From Variovorax sp. IB41 (GTDB taxonomy: Bacteria; Pseudomonadota; Gammaproteobacteria; Burkholderiales; Burkholderiaceae_C): a DNA stretch of 64,000 nt. Shown here piece by piece: positions 8,825-17,799 of this stretch (position 1 is the stretch's first letter; each line of letters starts with the position of its first letter). Location: NCBI RefSeq assembly GCF_016405905.1, contig NZ_JAEFCB010000008.1:1-64000 (forward strand). The letters run 5' to 3'. The translations under genes and the position numbers were made by a program. The notes under the pieces are model-generated. The model saw only the letters and a program-made list of their open reading frames with translations, had not been told where the DNA came from and searched no databases.

Positions 8825-11800
8825 GCATCTCCGCCGCCTTCATCAAACGCCCCATCGGCACCACGCTGCTGGCGCTCGCCATCCTCTTGGTCGGTGCGGC
8901 GGTGTTTCCGCTGCTGCCGGTGGCACCGCTGCCGCAGGTCGACTTTCCGACGATCCAGGTCTCGGCCAACCTGCCGGGCGCGAGCCCCGAGACCATGGCG
9001 TCCAACGTGGCGCAGCCGCTGGAGCGGCAGTTCTCGCTGATCGCGGGGCTGTCGCAGATGACCTCCACCAGTGGCCTCGGCTCCACGCAGATCACGCTGC
9101 AGTTCGACCTGGACCGCAGCATCGATGCCGCCGCGCTGGACGTGCAGGCGGCCATCAACGCCTCCACCGGCCAGCTGCCGGCCAACCTGCCGAGCCCGCC
9201 CACGTTCCGCAAGGTGAACCCGGCCGACTCGCCGATCCTGATCCTCTCGGTGCAATCGAAGACGCTGCCGCTCACCGAGGTGAACGACTACGCCGACAAC
9301 ATCCTCGCGCAGCAGATCTCGCAGATCGCGGGCGTGGGCCTGGTGAACATCGGCGGTGCGCAGAAGCCCGCGGTGCGCGTGCAGCTCGACCCGACCAAGA
9401 TGGCCGGGCTGGGCCTGAGCCTGGAGGACGTGCGCACCGTGCTCGCATCGGCCACGGTGAACGCGCCCAAGGGCACGATCGACGGGCCGAACCAGAGCTT
9501 CACCGTCTACACCAACGACCAGCTCCTGAAGGCGCAGCCGTGGAACGACGTGCTGCTGGCCTACCGCAACGGCGCGCCGATCCGCGTGCGCGACATCGGC
9601 GTGGCCGTGGACGGCCCCGAGAACGCGAAGATCGCCGGCTGGGCCTATGCCGGCGCCGCCGCGCCCGCGGGCAGCACCGTGCAGAACGGCCGCTCCATCG
9701 TGCTGGCCATCACCAAGCAGCCGGGCGCCAACGTGATCGAGACGGTGGACCGCATCAACGCCGCGATGCCGCGCCTGAAGGCATCGATTCCGCCGACCGT
9801 CGACGTCAACGCGATCATCGACCGCACGCAGACCATCCGCGCGTCGGTGAAAGACGTGGAGTTCACGCTGCTCCTGACCATCGCGCTGGTGGTGGCCGTG
9901 ATCTTCGTGTTCCTGCGCAACGTGCCGGCCACGCTGATCCCCAGCGTGACGGTGCCGCTCGCGCTCCTGGGCACGGTGGCGGTGATGTACCTGCTGGGCT
10001 ACAGCCTCGATAACCTCTCGCTCATGGCGCTCACCATCGCGGTCGGCTTCGTGGTGGACGACGCCATCGTGATGTTGGAGAACATCTACCGCTACGTGGA
10101 AGAGGGCATGTCGCCGCTGGAGGCCGCGTACAAGGGCGCGGGAGAAATCGGCTTCACGATCATCTCGATCTCGGTGTCGCTCATCGCGGTGTTCATTCCG
10201 CTCCTGCTCATGGGCGGCATCGTGGGGCGCCTCTTCCGCGAGTTCGCGGTGACCGTGACGCTCACCATCGTGGTGTCGGTCGTGATCTCGCTCACGCTCA
10301 CGCCGATGCTGTGCTCGCGCTTCCTGAAGAACGAGCACGCGCGCAAGCACGGGCGGCTCTACCAGCTCTTCGAGCGCGGGTTCGACGCGATGCTCAACGG
10401 CTACAAGCGCGGGCTGCACGTGGTGCTGGACCACCAGTTCATCACGCTGATGGTCTTCATCGCCACGGTGGCGGCCACGGGCTTTCTGTTCATGGTCATT
10501 CCCAAGGGCTTTTTCCCGCAGCAGGACACGGGCTTCATCTCGGGCTTTGCCGAATCGGCGCAGGACGCCTCGTTCGCCTCCATGAACGCCCGCATGCTCG
10601 AGCTGGCCGACGTGGTGCGCAAGGACCCCGATGTGACCGGCTTCGGCATGAACGGCAGCTCCTCGACCTACAACACCGGCAACTTCTTCATCAGCCTCAA
10701 ACCCAAGGACGAAGGCCGCAGCGCCACCGCCGACGAGATCATCACGCGGCTGCGCCCGCAGCTGGCCAAGGTGCAGGGCGTGAACCTGTTCCTGCAGGCG
10801 GGGCAGGACATCCGCGTGGGCGGCCGGTCGTCGCGCACGCAATACCAGTACACGGTGACCGATGCCAACCTGGACGAGCTCAACACCTGGGCGCCCAAGC
10901 TGCTCGCGCGATTCAGGCAGCTGCCCGAGATCACCGACCTCGCCTCGGACCAACAGAACGCCGCCGCATCGGCCGTGCTCACCATCGACCGCGACCGCGC
11001 ATCGAGCTTCGGCATCTCGCCCGCGACGATCGACGCGACGCTGTACGACGCGATCGGCCAGCGGCAGGTGGCGCAGTACTTCACCCAGCTCAACAGCTAC
11101 CACGTGGTGCTGGAGGTGACGCCCGCGCTGCAGCAGGACCCGGCGCTCTTCAGCAAGCTGTACCTCACCTCGCCGCTCACCGGCCAGCAGGTGCCGCTCT
11201 CCACCTTCGTGAAGGTGGACACCAGCAAGACCGCGTACCTCTCGATCAGCCACCAGGGCCAGTTCCCGGCGGTGACGATCTCGTTCAACCTCGCGCCGGG
11301 CCATGCGCTGGGCGATGCGGTCAACGCCATCAACAAGGCGCAGGCCGACATGGGCCTGCCGCAATCGCTCAGCGGTTCGTTCCAGGGCACGGCGCAGGCC
11401 TTCCAGGATTCGCTGTCGTCGCAGCCCTATCTCATCGCCGCGGCGCTGGTGGCGGTGTACATCGTGCTGGGCCTTTTGTACGAGAGCTACATCCACCCGC
11501 TCACGATTCTCTCGACGCTGCCCTCGGCCGGCGTGGGGGCGCTGCTCATCCTCATGGCGGGGGGGTACGACCTCAGCGTGATCGCGCTGATCGGCATCAT
11601 TCTCTTGATCGGCATCGTGAAGAAGAACGGCATCATGATGATCGACTTCGCGCTCAAGGCCGAGCGCGAGCAGGGCATGGCGCCGCAGGAGGCGATCTAC
11701 CAGGCGTGCCTCCTGCGCTTCCGCCCGATCATGATGACCACGATGTGCGCGCTCCTCTCGGGCCTGCCGCTGATGCTGGGCCACGGCTCGGGCTCGGAGC

Positions 11801-12003
11801 TGCGCCGGCCGCTGGGCTACGCGATGGTCGGCGGGCTGATACTCTCGCAGGCACTTACGCTGTTCACCACGCCGGTGGTCTACCTGTACCTGGACCGCGC
11901 CCACTACTGGTACCTGCGCCGCAAGGAAGCGCGCAAGGCCCGCAAGGCCCTCAAGGGTGAAGGCAGCGGGCAAGAGACCCCGCCGGTGGCGCAAGCGCAT
12001 TGA
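8821..12003 (+). CDS. RND multidrug efflux permease, MdtB/MdtC (MuxB) type
   Basis: 1060-aa proton-driven inner-membrane transporter. TTG at 8821 was chosen: it overlaps the adaptor stop (TTGA) and yields the standard start SISAAFIKRPIGTTLL; longer in-frame versions lie inside the adaptor gene. Twelve membrane helices in two halves are visible. The proton-relay aspartates sit at 413-414 in VGFVVDDAIVMLENIYR. There is a single permease gene, whereas E. coli has mdtB plus mdtC, so this pump is probably homotrimeric. Substrates cannot be read from sequence. Confidence 0.93.
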   Translation: MSISAAFIKRPIGTTLLALAILLVGAAVFPLLPVAPLPQVDFPTIQVSANLPGASPETMASNVAQPLERQFSLIAGLSQMTSTSGLGSTQITLQFDLDRSIDAAALDVQAAINASTGQLPANLPSPPTFRKVNPADSPILILSVQSKTLPLTEVNDYADNILAQQISQIAGVGLVNIGGAQKPAVRVQLDPTKMAGLGLSLEDVRTVLASATVNAPKGTIDGPNQSFTVYTNDQLLKAQPWNDVLLAYRNGAPIRVRDIGVAVDGPENAKIAGWAYAGAAAPAGSTVQNGRSIVLAITKQPGANVIETVDRINAAMPRLKASIPPTVDVNAIIDRTQTIRASVKDVEFTLLLTIALVVAVIFVFLRNVPATLIPSVTVPLALLGTVAVMYLLGYSLDNLSLMALTIAVGFVVDDAIVMLENIYRYVEEGMSPLEAAYKGAGEIGFTIISISVSLIAVFIPLLLMGGIVGRLFREFAVTVTLTIVVSVVISLTLTPMLCSRFLKNEHARKHGRLYQLFERGFDAMLNGYKRGLHVVLDHQFITLMVFIATVAATGFLFMVIPKGFFPQQDTGFISGFAESAQDASFASMNARMLELADVVRKDPDVTGFGMNGSSSTYNTGNFFISLKPKDEGRSATADEIITRLRPQLAKVQGVNLFLQAGQDIRVGGRSSRTQYQYTVTDANLDELNTWAPKLLARFRQLPEITDLASDQQNAAASAVLTIDRDRASSFGISPATIDATLYDAIGQRQVAQYFTQLNSYHVVLEVTPALQQDPALFSKLYLTSPLTGQQVPLSTFVKVDTSKTAYLSISHQGQFPAVTISFNLAPGHALGDAVNAINKAQADMGLPQSLSGSFQGTAQAFQDSLSSQPYLIAAALVAVYIVLGLLYESYIHPLTILSTLPSAGVGALLILMAGGYDLSVIALIGIILLIGIVKKNGIMMIDFALKAEREQGMAPQEAIYQACLLRFRPIMMTTMCALLSGLPLMLGHGSGSELRRPLGYAMVGGLILSQALTLFTTPVVYLYLDRAHYWYLRRKEARKARKALKGEGSGQETPPVAQAH

Positions 12004-12030
12004 TCGATGCGGGGATTTGATGCACCACCG

Positions 12031-12129
12031 ACCGTTCGGGCTGAGGCTGTCGAAGCCGCTACCGAACTGGCACTTCGACAAGCTCAGTGCGAACGGGTTT
12101 GCCAGTGCGAAGGGGTTTGCCAGTGCGAA
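12031..12129. repeat. REP-like inverted repeat plus 18-bp tandem duplication
   Basis: An inverted repeat (about 12031-12055 against 12073-12098; core CTGTCGAAG and CTTCGACAAG) can form a hairpin. It is followed by two 18-base direct copies differing at one base (12094-12111 and 12112-12129, unit GGGTTTGCCAGTGCGAA with one leading base). The inverted-repeat sequence type is a dispersed element common in proteobacterial intergenic DNA. It fills the gap between the permease and response-regulator genes. Confidence 0.75.
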
Positions 12130-12171
12130 AGGTCGAGGAATCTTTCGGTCGACGAAGAAAGCTGCAATGCC

Positions 12172-12909
12172 ATGAAGATCCTGATTGTCGAAGACGAGCT
12201 GAGAACCGCGGACTACCTCTCCAAGGGGCTGACCGAGCAGGGCTGCACGGTCGACATGGCGCACAACGGCATCGACGGCCAGCACCTGGCGCTCACCCAC
12301 GAGTACGACGTGATCGTGCTGGACGTCATGCTGCCCGGGCAGGACGGCTTCGCGGTGCTGCGCGCGCTGCGCGCCGTGAAGGAAACGCCGGTCATCATGC
12401 TCACCGCGCGCGACCGCGTCGAAGACCGCATCAAGGGCCTGCACGAAGGCGCGGACGACTACCTCATCAAGCCCTTCTCGTTCCTCGAACTGCTGGCGCG
12501 CCTGCAGGCGCTCAACCGCCGCGGGCGGAAGCAAGAGCCCGTGCAGCTGCGCATCGCGAACCTGCAGATCGACCTGCTTGCGCGCAAGGCCTTCCGGGGC
12601 GCGACGCGCATCGACCTCACCGCCAAGGAGTTCGCACTGCTGGCGGTGCTCGCGCGCCGCCAGGGCGAAATTCTCTCGAAGACCGCCATCGCCGAGCTGG
12701 TGTGGGACATGAACTTCGACAGCAACACCAACGTGGTCGAGGTGGCCATCAAGCGGCTGCGCGACAAGATCGATGCGCACTTCAGCCCCAAGGTGCTGCA
12801 CACCATCCGCGGCATGGGCTACGTGATGGAGGTGCGCGAGGCGAGCGAACAGCGCGACGCCGACGCAGGCGGCCAGAACGAAGCACAAGGGGAGGGCGGC
12901 GCCCCGTGA
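12172..12909 (+). CDS. OmpR/CusR-family response regulator
   Basis: 245 aa. Receiver domain with phospho-acceptor Asp51 in VLDVMLPGQDGF, Thr78 and Lys100, then an OmpR-type winged helix (about 130-225). The start ATG 12172 gives the standard MKILIVEDE; the in-frame extension back to 12007 runs through a repeat and was rejected. It overlaps the histidine kinase start by 4 bases (GTGA at 12906). Nearness to the pump suggests it regulates efflux genes. The kinase is of the heavy-metal class, so copper or silver are possible signals. Confidence 0.92.
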   Translation: MKILIVEDELRTADYLSKGLTEQGCTVDMAHNGIDGQHLALTHEYDVIVLDVMLPGQDGFAVLRALRAVKETPVIMLTARDRVEDRIKGLHEGADDYLIKPFSFLELLARLQALNRRGRKQEPVQLRIANLQIDLLARKAFRGATRIDLTAKEFALLAVLARRQGEILSKTAIAELVWDMNFDSNTNVVEVAIKRLRDKIDAHFSPKVLHTIRGMGYVMEVREASEQRDADAGGQNEAQGEGGAP

Positions 12910-14288
12910 AGCGCTCCATCACCGTGCGGCTGGTGGCGATGTTCACGGTGGCGGCGCTCGCCACCTTCGCGCTCATCGGTGCCGCGCTGCACGGCGTGCT
13001 CGCGCGCGAGCTGGAGCGCCACCAGTACGAGGAGCTCGACACCACCGTCAAGAGCCTGCAGTTCTGGATCCAGGCCATCGGCACGCCCGAGCGCTGGTCG
13101 CGCGTGCAGGCCCGCATGGACGCGCTCACGCCCGAGGACGGCAGCGTGCGCTTCTGGGTGCTGAGCGACGACCCGCGCTTCCAGTACGGCAAGGGCCTGG
13201 CCGAAATCGACGGCCTCACCCGCGAGGCCAACGGCCGCAGCACCGACATCGTGCTGCCCGGGCAGGAGCGGCCGTTCCGCACGCTCTCGGTCCACGTGCC
13301 GCCGTTCGAGAACCGGCCGGCGGTGCGGCTCATCGTGGGGCGCAACTCCGAGCCCTACGAACGCACCCGCGAGACCTTCCTGACCGCGCTGCTCGCGCTC
13401 GGGCTGGGCGGCGTGCTGGTGGTGGCGGTCGCGGGCTACTGGATCGCGCGCGTCGGGCTGCGGCCGCTCGAGCGGCTGTCGGGCGAGGCGCAGGCACTGC
13501 GCCCCAAGACCCTGTCGCAGCGCTTGCAGACCACGGCGCTGCCGGTCGAACTCTCCGCGCTCGCCGAGGCCTTCAACGGCGCGCTCGCCCGGCTCGAAGA
13601 AGCCTATGGGCAGCTGGAGGCCTTCAACGCCGACGTGGCGCACGAGCTGCGCACGCCGCTCGCCAACCTCATCGGCAGCACGCAGGTCGCGCTCTCGCGC
13701 CAGCGCAGCGCGGGCGATTTCGAAGAGGTGCTGCAGGCCAACCTGGAAGACCTGGAGCGGCTGCGCTCCATCGTCAACGACATGCTCTTTCTCGCGCGCG
13801 CCGACCGCGGCGAAGTGGCCACCGGCCTCGTGCTCACGCCCGTGGCGCAGGAGGTGCGCAAGACCATCGACTTCTTCGAGTTCGTGCTCGACGAGAGCGG
13901 CTCGCGCGTCGGCATCGCGGGCGACGTGGAGGCCCAGGCGCGGCTGGAGAGCGCGCTCTTTCGCCGCGCCATGTCGAACCTGCTGCAGAACGCCATCGAG
14001 CACTCGCCGCCGGGCGCGCAGATCACCGTCACGCTGCGGGAGGAAGCCGCGGCGACATGGATCGCCGTGTCGAACCCCGGCGCGGCCATCGGCCAGCTGC
14101 ACCTGCAGCACCTGTTCGACCGCTTCTACCGCGTGGACGCGTCGCGCAACGACAGCGGCGAGCACCACGGCCACGGCCTGGGGCTGGCCATCGTGAAGGC
14201 GGTGGCGAGCATGCATGGCGGGCAGGTCAGCGCATCGAGCGAGGGCGGGGTGAACACCTTCGCTTTCAGCGTCTCGCGGACCGGCTGA
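12906..14288 (+). CDS. Heavy-metal-type sensor histidine kinase, CusS-like
   Basis: 460 aa from GTG 12906. Membrane helix at about 8-30, a periplasmic sensor region of roughly 130 residues, a second helix near 160-182, HAMP linker, then HisKA with the phosphorylated His246 in VAHELRTPL. The ATPase domain has the N box NLLQNAIEHSP (about 358-368) and GHGLGLAIVKAV. The length fits the CusS/CopS family. The periplasmic sensor has no obvious His/Met metal cluster, so metal sensing is only inferred from family. Confidence 0.9.
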   Translation: MKRSITVRLVAMFTVAALATFALIGAALHGVLARELERHQYEELDTTVKSLQFWIQAIGTPERWSRVQARMDALTPEDGSVRFWVLSDDPRFQYGKGLAEIDGLTREANGRSTDIVLPGQERPFRTLSVHVPPFENRPAVRLIVGRNSEPYERTRETFLTALLALGLGGVLVVAVAGYWIARVGLRPLERLSGEAQALRPKTLSQRLQTTALPVELSALAEAFNGALARLEEAYGQLEAFNADVAHELRTPLANLIGSTQVALSRQRSAGDFEEVLQANLEDLERLRSIVNDMLFLARADRGEVATGLVLTPVAQEVRKTIDFFEFVLDESGSRVGIAGDVEAQARLESALFRRAMSNLLQNAIEHSPPGAQITVTLREEAAATWIAVSNPGAAIGQLHLQHLFDRFYRVDASRNDSGEHHGHGLGLAIVKAVASMHGGQVSASSEGGVNTFAFSVSRTG

Positions 14289-14342
14289 AACGCGCTTTCG
14301 AATGGCCTGCGCCCGGTACGTTCTTGGGCCATGCCGGACAAT

Positions 14343-14362
14343 CGGGGTTCGCATGAACCCCG
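14343..14362. terminator. perfect 8-bp hairpin after the two-component operon
   Basis: CGGGGTTC (14343-14350), loop GCAT, and GAACCCCG (14355-14362) form a perfect GC-rich hairpin 55 bases after the histidine kinase stop and 44 bases before the dedA start. There is no T tract, so its role as a terminator is uncertain; it would also sit in the leader of the downstream mRNA. Confidence 0.4.
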
Positions 14363-14405
14363 CTCCCACCCCGCAACTGCTTGGCGCATCGACCGAAAGG
14401 CTGGC

Positions 14406-15344
14406 ATGGCACAGCTGATGTCGCTGCTGGTGCAGAACGCGATCCTGGTGGTGTTCGCCGCGAGCTTTGCCGCCCGCCTGGGCCTGCCGGTGCCGGCCGC
14501 CGCGGTGCTGGTGGTCACCGGCGCGCTAATGGCGGCGGGCGATGTGTCGGTCGTCGGCGTGGTGCTCGCCGCGGTCGTCGCCAACCTCTTGGGCGACGGC
14601 GCCTGGTTCTACGCGGGCCGGCGCTTCGGCTACCGCTTCATGCGCCTTTTGTGCCGCATCTCGCTGTCGCCCGACTCGTGCGTGCGGCGCGGCGAATCGC
14701 TCATCACCGACTGGGGCGGCCTGTCGCTCTTGGCCGCCAAGTTCGTGCCGGGCGTCTCGGTGGTGGCCCCGCCGATGGCCGGCGCGCTGGGCATGTCGGT
14801 GCGGCGCTTCATCAGCTTCGACGTGGGCGCCGCGCTCATCTGGACGGGCCTGTTCCTGGGCCTGGGCTGGGCCTTTCGCGACCAGATCCAGGAAGTGCTC
14901 GCCGTGCTGGCCCAGGCCGGCGGCATCGCCACTGCCGCGATCGCGGTGCTGCTGCTGGTGATCCTGGCCGTGCGCTACTGGCGCCGCCGCGCCTTCATGC
15001 GCCTGACGGGCATGCCGCGCATCTCGGTGGACGAGCTGTACGACATGCTCGGCGGCGAGGAGCCCCCCTTGATCATCGACGTGCGCGGCAAGGCCGGCGT
15101 GCAGGTCGATCCACGCCGCATTCCGGGTGCGCTGCCCTACACCTTGAAGGCGCTGCAGCACCGCCACCTGGACCTTGCGATCGACCCCAACCGCGACGTG
15201 GTGCTGTACTGCAACTGCCCCAACGAGGTATCGGCCGCGCAGGCCGCGCGCGTGCTGCTGGCGCGCGGGGCGCGTCGCGCCTTGCCGCTGACCGGCGGGC
15301 TCGATGCGTGGGTGGCCTCGGGCCGGCCCACCAGCCTGCACTGA
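14406..15344 (+). CDS. DedA-family membrane protein fused to a rhodanese domain
   Basis: 312 aa. Residues about 10-190 form a VTT/DedA membrane domain with several helices and the FVPGVSVVAPPMAG motif. Residues about 200-310 form a cytoplasmic rhodanese domain with LIIDVRG and the active-site loop YCNCPNE (Cys269, Cys271). DedA proteins act in lipid or proton-motive-force homeostasis; rhodaneses move sulfane sulfur. This fusion is known in Burkholderiales, but what joins the two activities is not established. ATG 14406 was preferred over an in-frame ATG at 14331, which precedes the hairpin. Confidence 0.88.
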   Translation: MAQLMSLLVQNAILVVFAASFAARLGLPVPAAAVLVVTGALMAAGDVSVVGVVLAAVVANLLGDGAWFYAGRRFGYRFMRLLCRISLSPDSCVRRGESLITDWGGLSLLAAKFVPGVSVVAPPMAGALGMSVRRFISFDVGAALIWTGLFLGLGWAFRDQIQEVLAVLAQAGGIATAAIAVLLLVILAVRYWRRRAFMRLTGMPRISVDELYDMLGGEEPPLIIDVRGKAGVQVDPRRIPGALPYTLKALQHRHLDLAIDPNRDVVLYCNCPNEVSAAQAARVLLARGARRALPLTGGLDAWVASGRPTSLH

Positions 15345-15467
15345 CCAGCCCCGCACCTGCAGGAACAAGCCTCGCGTGCTAAGGTGCCCCGGGGCCGGGT
15401 TAACCCTTGGCGCCCCCCTTCTTTTCGCTCCTCCGCTCCCACCGCTCCCCAGTTACCGAGGCCTCCC

Positions 15468-16739
15468 GTGCCACTCCCCGACGCTCCCACCCCCTCCGCG
15501 GCGAACATCGCCCGGGCCGACAAGGCCCACCGTGCCAGCCATGGCGGACACGCGCCAACGCTGACGCCTGCCCTCACTTTCGTCTTCGCTGTCGCCTGCG
15601 GCCTGTGCGTGGCCAACATCTACTACGCCCAGCCGCTGATCGGCCCGATCTCCGACGCGCTGCAACTGCATGCGGGCCTGGCGGGTTTGATCATGACGCT
15701 GACCCAGCTGGGCTACGGCGCCGGCCTCCTGCTGCTGGTGCCGCTGGCCGACGTGGTCGAGAACCGGCGGCTCATCATCGGCGCGCTGTTCGGGGCGGTC
15801 ATCGGCCTCGCGGGCATCGCGCTCTCGAACTCGGCCGTCACCTTTCTCGCGGCGTCCTTCATGGTCGGCGCCTGCGCGGTCGCGGCGCAGGTGCTGCTGC
15901 CCTTCGCTTCGCACCTCGCCCCCGAGGCCTCGCGCGGCAAGGTGGTCGGCAACATCATGGCGGGCCTCCTGGGCGGCATCATGCTGTCGCGCCCCTTCGC
16001 CAGCATGGTGGCCGCGAGCCTAGGCTGGCGCGCGCTCTTCTGGATTTCGGCGGTGCTCATGGCCACGCTCATCGCCGTGCTGTGGCGCGTGCTGCCCGAG
16101 CGCCGGCCGCATGCGTCCATCGGCTATGCCCGCACCATGGCCTCGCTGCCGGGCATCGTGTGGAACACGCCGCTCTTGCGCCGGCGCGGCTGGTATCAGG
16201 GAATGATGTTCGCGGCCTTCCAGGCCTTCTGGACGGCCGTGCCGCTCGCGCTGGTGCACGAGTTCGGCATGGGCCAGCGCGGCATCGGCCTCTTCGCGCT
16301 CGCGGGTGCGGCGGGGGCGCTGCTGGCGCCGGTCGCGGGGCGCTTGGCCGATCGTGGATGGACGCGGCCTGCAACGGGCGTTGCGATCGTCGTCGCGCTC
16401 TTGTCTTTCGTGCTCGGCGCCGTGTCGATGCACTTCCATTCGCTGGCCGGACTGGTCGCCGCTGGCATCCTGCTCGATGGGGCGGTGCAGCTGTGCCAGG
16501 TGCTGAACTTCCGCAGCCTCTTCATGCTGGCGCCCGAACTGCGGGGGCGGCTCAACGGCCTCTTCATGACCTTCATCTTCATCTGTGCGGCCGTGGCTTC
16601 GGGCATTGCGGCGGCGGTGTATGCGTTCCATGGATGGACCGGGTTGTGCCTGCTGGGTGGCGGGTTCGTGTCGATGGCGTTGCTGCTTTACCTGACGGAG
16701 TTCCGTCGCCGGCCCGTGCCTCTGGCAGTCGGCGGATAA
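15468..16739 (+). CDS. MFS transporter, DHA1-like
   Basis: About 423 aa from GTG 15468. An in-frame ATG at 15384 would add 28 Pro/Arg-rich residues and is less likely. Twelve membrane helices are visible, with the conserved loop after helix 2 (PLADVVENRRL). The signature GLCVANIYYAQPLIGPI in helix 1 is common to a group of uncharacterised Burkholderiales DHA1 exporters. Substrate unknown. The Pro- and His-rich N-terminus before helix 1 (about 35 residues) is longer than usual. Confidence 0.85.
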   Translation: MPLPDAPTPSAANIARADKAHRASHGGHAPTLTPALTFVFAVACGLCVANIYYAQPLIGPISDALQLHAGLAGLIMTLTQLGYGAGLLLLVPLADVVENRRLIIGALFGAVIGLAGIALSNSAVTFLAASFMVGACAVAAQVLLPFASHLAPEASRGKVVGNIMAGLLGGIMLSRPFASMVAASLGWRALFWISAVLMATLIAVLWRVLPERRPHASIGYARTMASLPGIVWNTPLLRRRGWYQGMMFAAFQAFWTAVPLALVHEFGMGQRGIGLFALAGAAGALLAPVAGRLADRGWTRPATGVAIVVALLSFVLGAVSMHFHSLAGLVAAGILLDGAVQLCQVLNFRSLFMLAPELRGRLNGLFMTFIFICAAVASGIAAAVYAFHGWTGLCLLGGGFVSMALLLYLTEFRRRPVPLAVGG

Positions 16740-16761
16740 ACGCGACTGCTGCCGTCGCGCC

Positions 16762-17754
16762 ATGAACCCACCGGTCTTCTCGCGAAAGATCCCCGTCACG
16801 CAGATGGACGCCCGCGGCATCGGCGCGATCGTGGTCCTCTGCACGGTGTATTCCGCCCTGATGATGATGGGTGCCGCATGGCTCTTCGACGAAGACGCGA
16901 CTGGTTGGCGTGCCGTGCTGAGCACCGTCGCGCTGCTGGTGCTCATCGCCGTGTGGATGGTCGGCCTCCTCGTCGTCGCCGCTGCGTGGATCTGGGTCGA
17001 AGAGCGCTGGCTCGCATCGGTCAAGCGCCGGCCGAAGGCGTTCAGCGCCAGCGCGCAGGTCGACGTCGACGAGCGCGGCCTGTCGATCGACGGGCTCGGC
17101 CATGTGCAATGGATCGACGTGCTGACCATCGAGGGCATTCCCGACAGCGACAACTACCTGGTCGTTCACACGCGCCCCTTCAACAAGCTGATGCTCACGG
17201 CGCCCGTCGATGAACTGGCTCCGGTCATCAATCACTATCTCGCGCTCAGAAGCGATGCAGGGGCAATGGCGACAGCGACGGGCATCCTGCAAAGCCGCGC
17301 CATCGTTTTTTGCTGGCGATGTTTTCTCGCATGGATCGTGGCGGGGTATGCGCTCGCCGCCGCTGCGGGTGTGGCACTGGTGCTGTACGCGCCCGACGTC
17401 GGCTTTCTGAAGACGGTGGTGGTGCTCTGCGTGCTCCTGCCGATGATCGCGTGGCTGGTGTGGGCCATTCCCTTCGCGCAGATCGGCCTCCTGTCGCATT
17501 CGCGGGTGCGCGCCTTCGAGCTCGACGGCACACGGTTGCGCAGCACCGATGGCGCATGGCAGATCGACTTGATGCAGACCCGCATCAGCCATCGGCATGC
17601 GCGTGGGCTTGGGTACGAATTCGGCTTTCTTGCTGTCCGGCCGAAGACGGGCAGGAACCTGGATCTGTTGCTTGAAGGTGGTGCGGATCAGGAGGCGCTG
17701 CTGGAGGCGTTGAGTGGGCGCGGATTGCTGCCGCAGGCCAACCCCGAACGCTGA
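16762..17754 (+). CDS. membrane protein of unknown function with two PH-like cytoplasmic segments
   Basis: 330 aa, not recognised. Two hydrophobic helices near residues 15-75, a soluble stretch of about 100 residues (VDVDERGLSIDGLGHVQW), two more helices near 185-245, then a second similar soluble stretch (RAFELDGTRLRSTDGAWQID). The two soluble parts resemble each other in their strand pattern, suggesting an internal duplication of a PH-like fold in the YcxB manner. This is pattern reading, not a firm match. It starts 22 bases after the MFS gene. Confidence 0.75.
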   Translation: MNPPVFSRKIPVTQMDARGIGAIVVLCTVYSALMMMGAAWLFDEDATGWRAVLSTVALLVLIAVWMVGLLVVAAAWIWVEERWLASVKRRPKAFSASAQVDVDERGLSIDGLGHVQWIDVLTIEGIPDSDNYLVVHTRPFNKLMLTAPVDELAPVINHYLALRSDAGAMATATGILQSRAIVFCWRCFLAWIVAGYALAAAAGVALVLYAPDVGFLKTVVVLCVLLPMIAWLVWAIPFAQIGLLSHSRVRAFELDGTRLRSTDGAWQIDLMQTRISHRHARGLGYEFGFLAVRPKTGRNLDLLLEGGADQEALLEALSGRGLLPQANPER

Positions 17755-17799
17755 ACCAGAGAATCCGCGGGAGGGCCCCAGTGTTAGTCTTCCTCCCCC

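Noticed and set aside
12007..12171. N-terminal extension of the response regulator
   Set aside because: The 55 extra codons run through a REP-like repeat; the standard receiver start lies at 12172.
8596..12888. 1430-codon open minus-strand frame opposite the RND permease and response regulator
   Set aside because: Composition (Arg, His, Val, Leu) and lack of domains mark it as a shadow of the permease gene.
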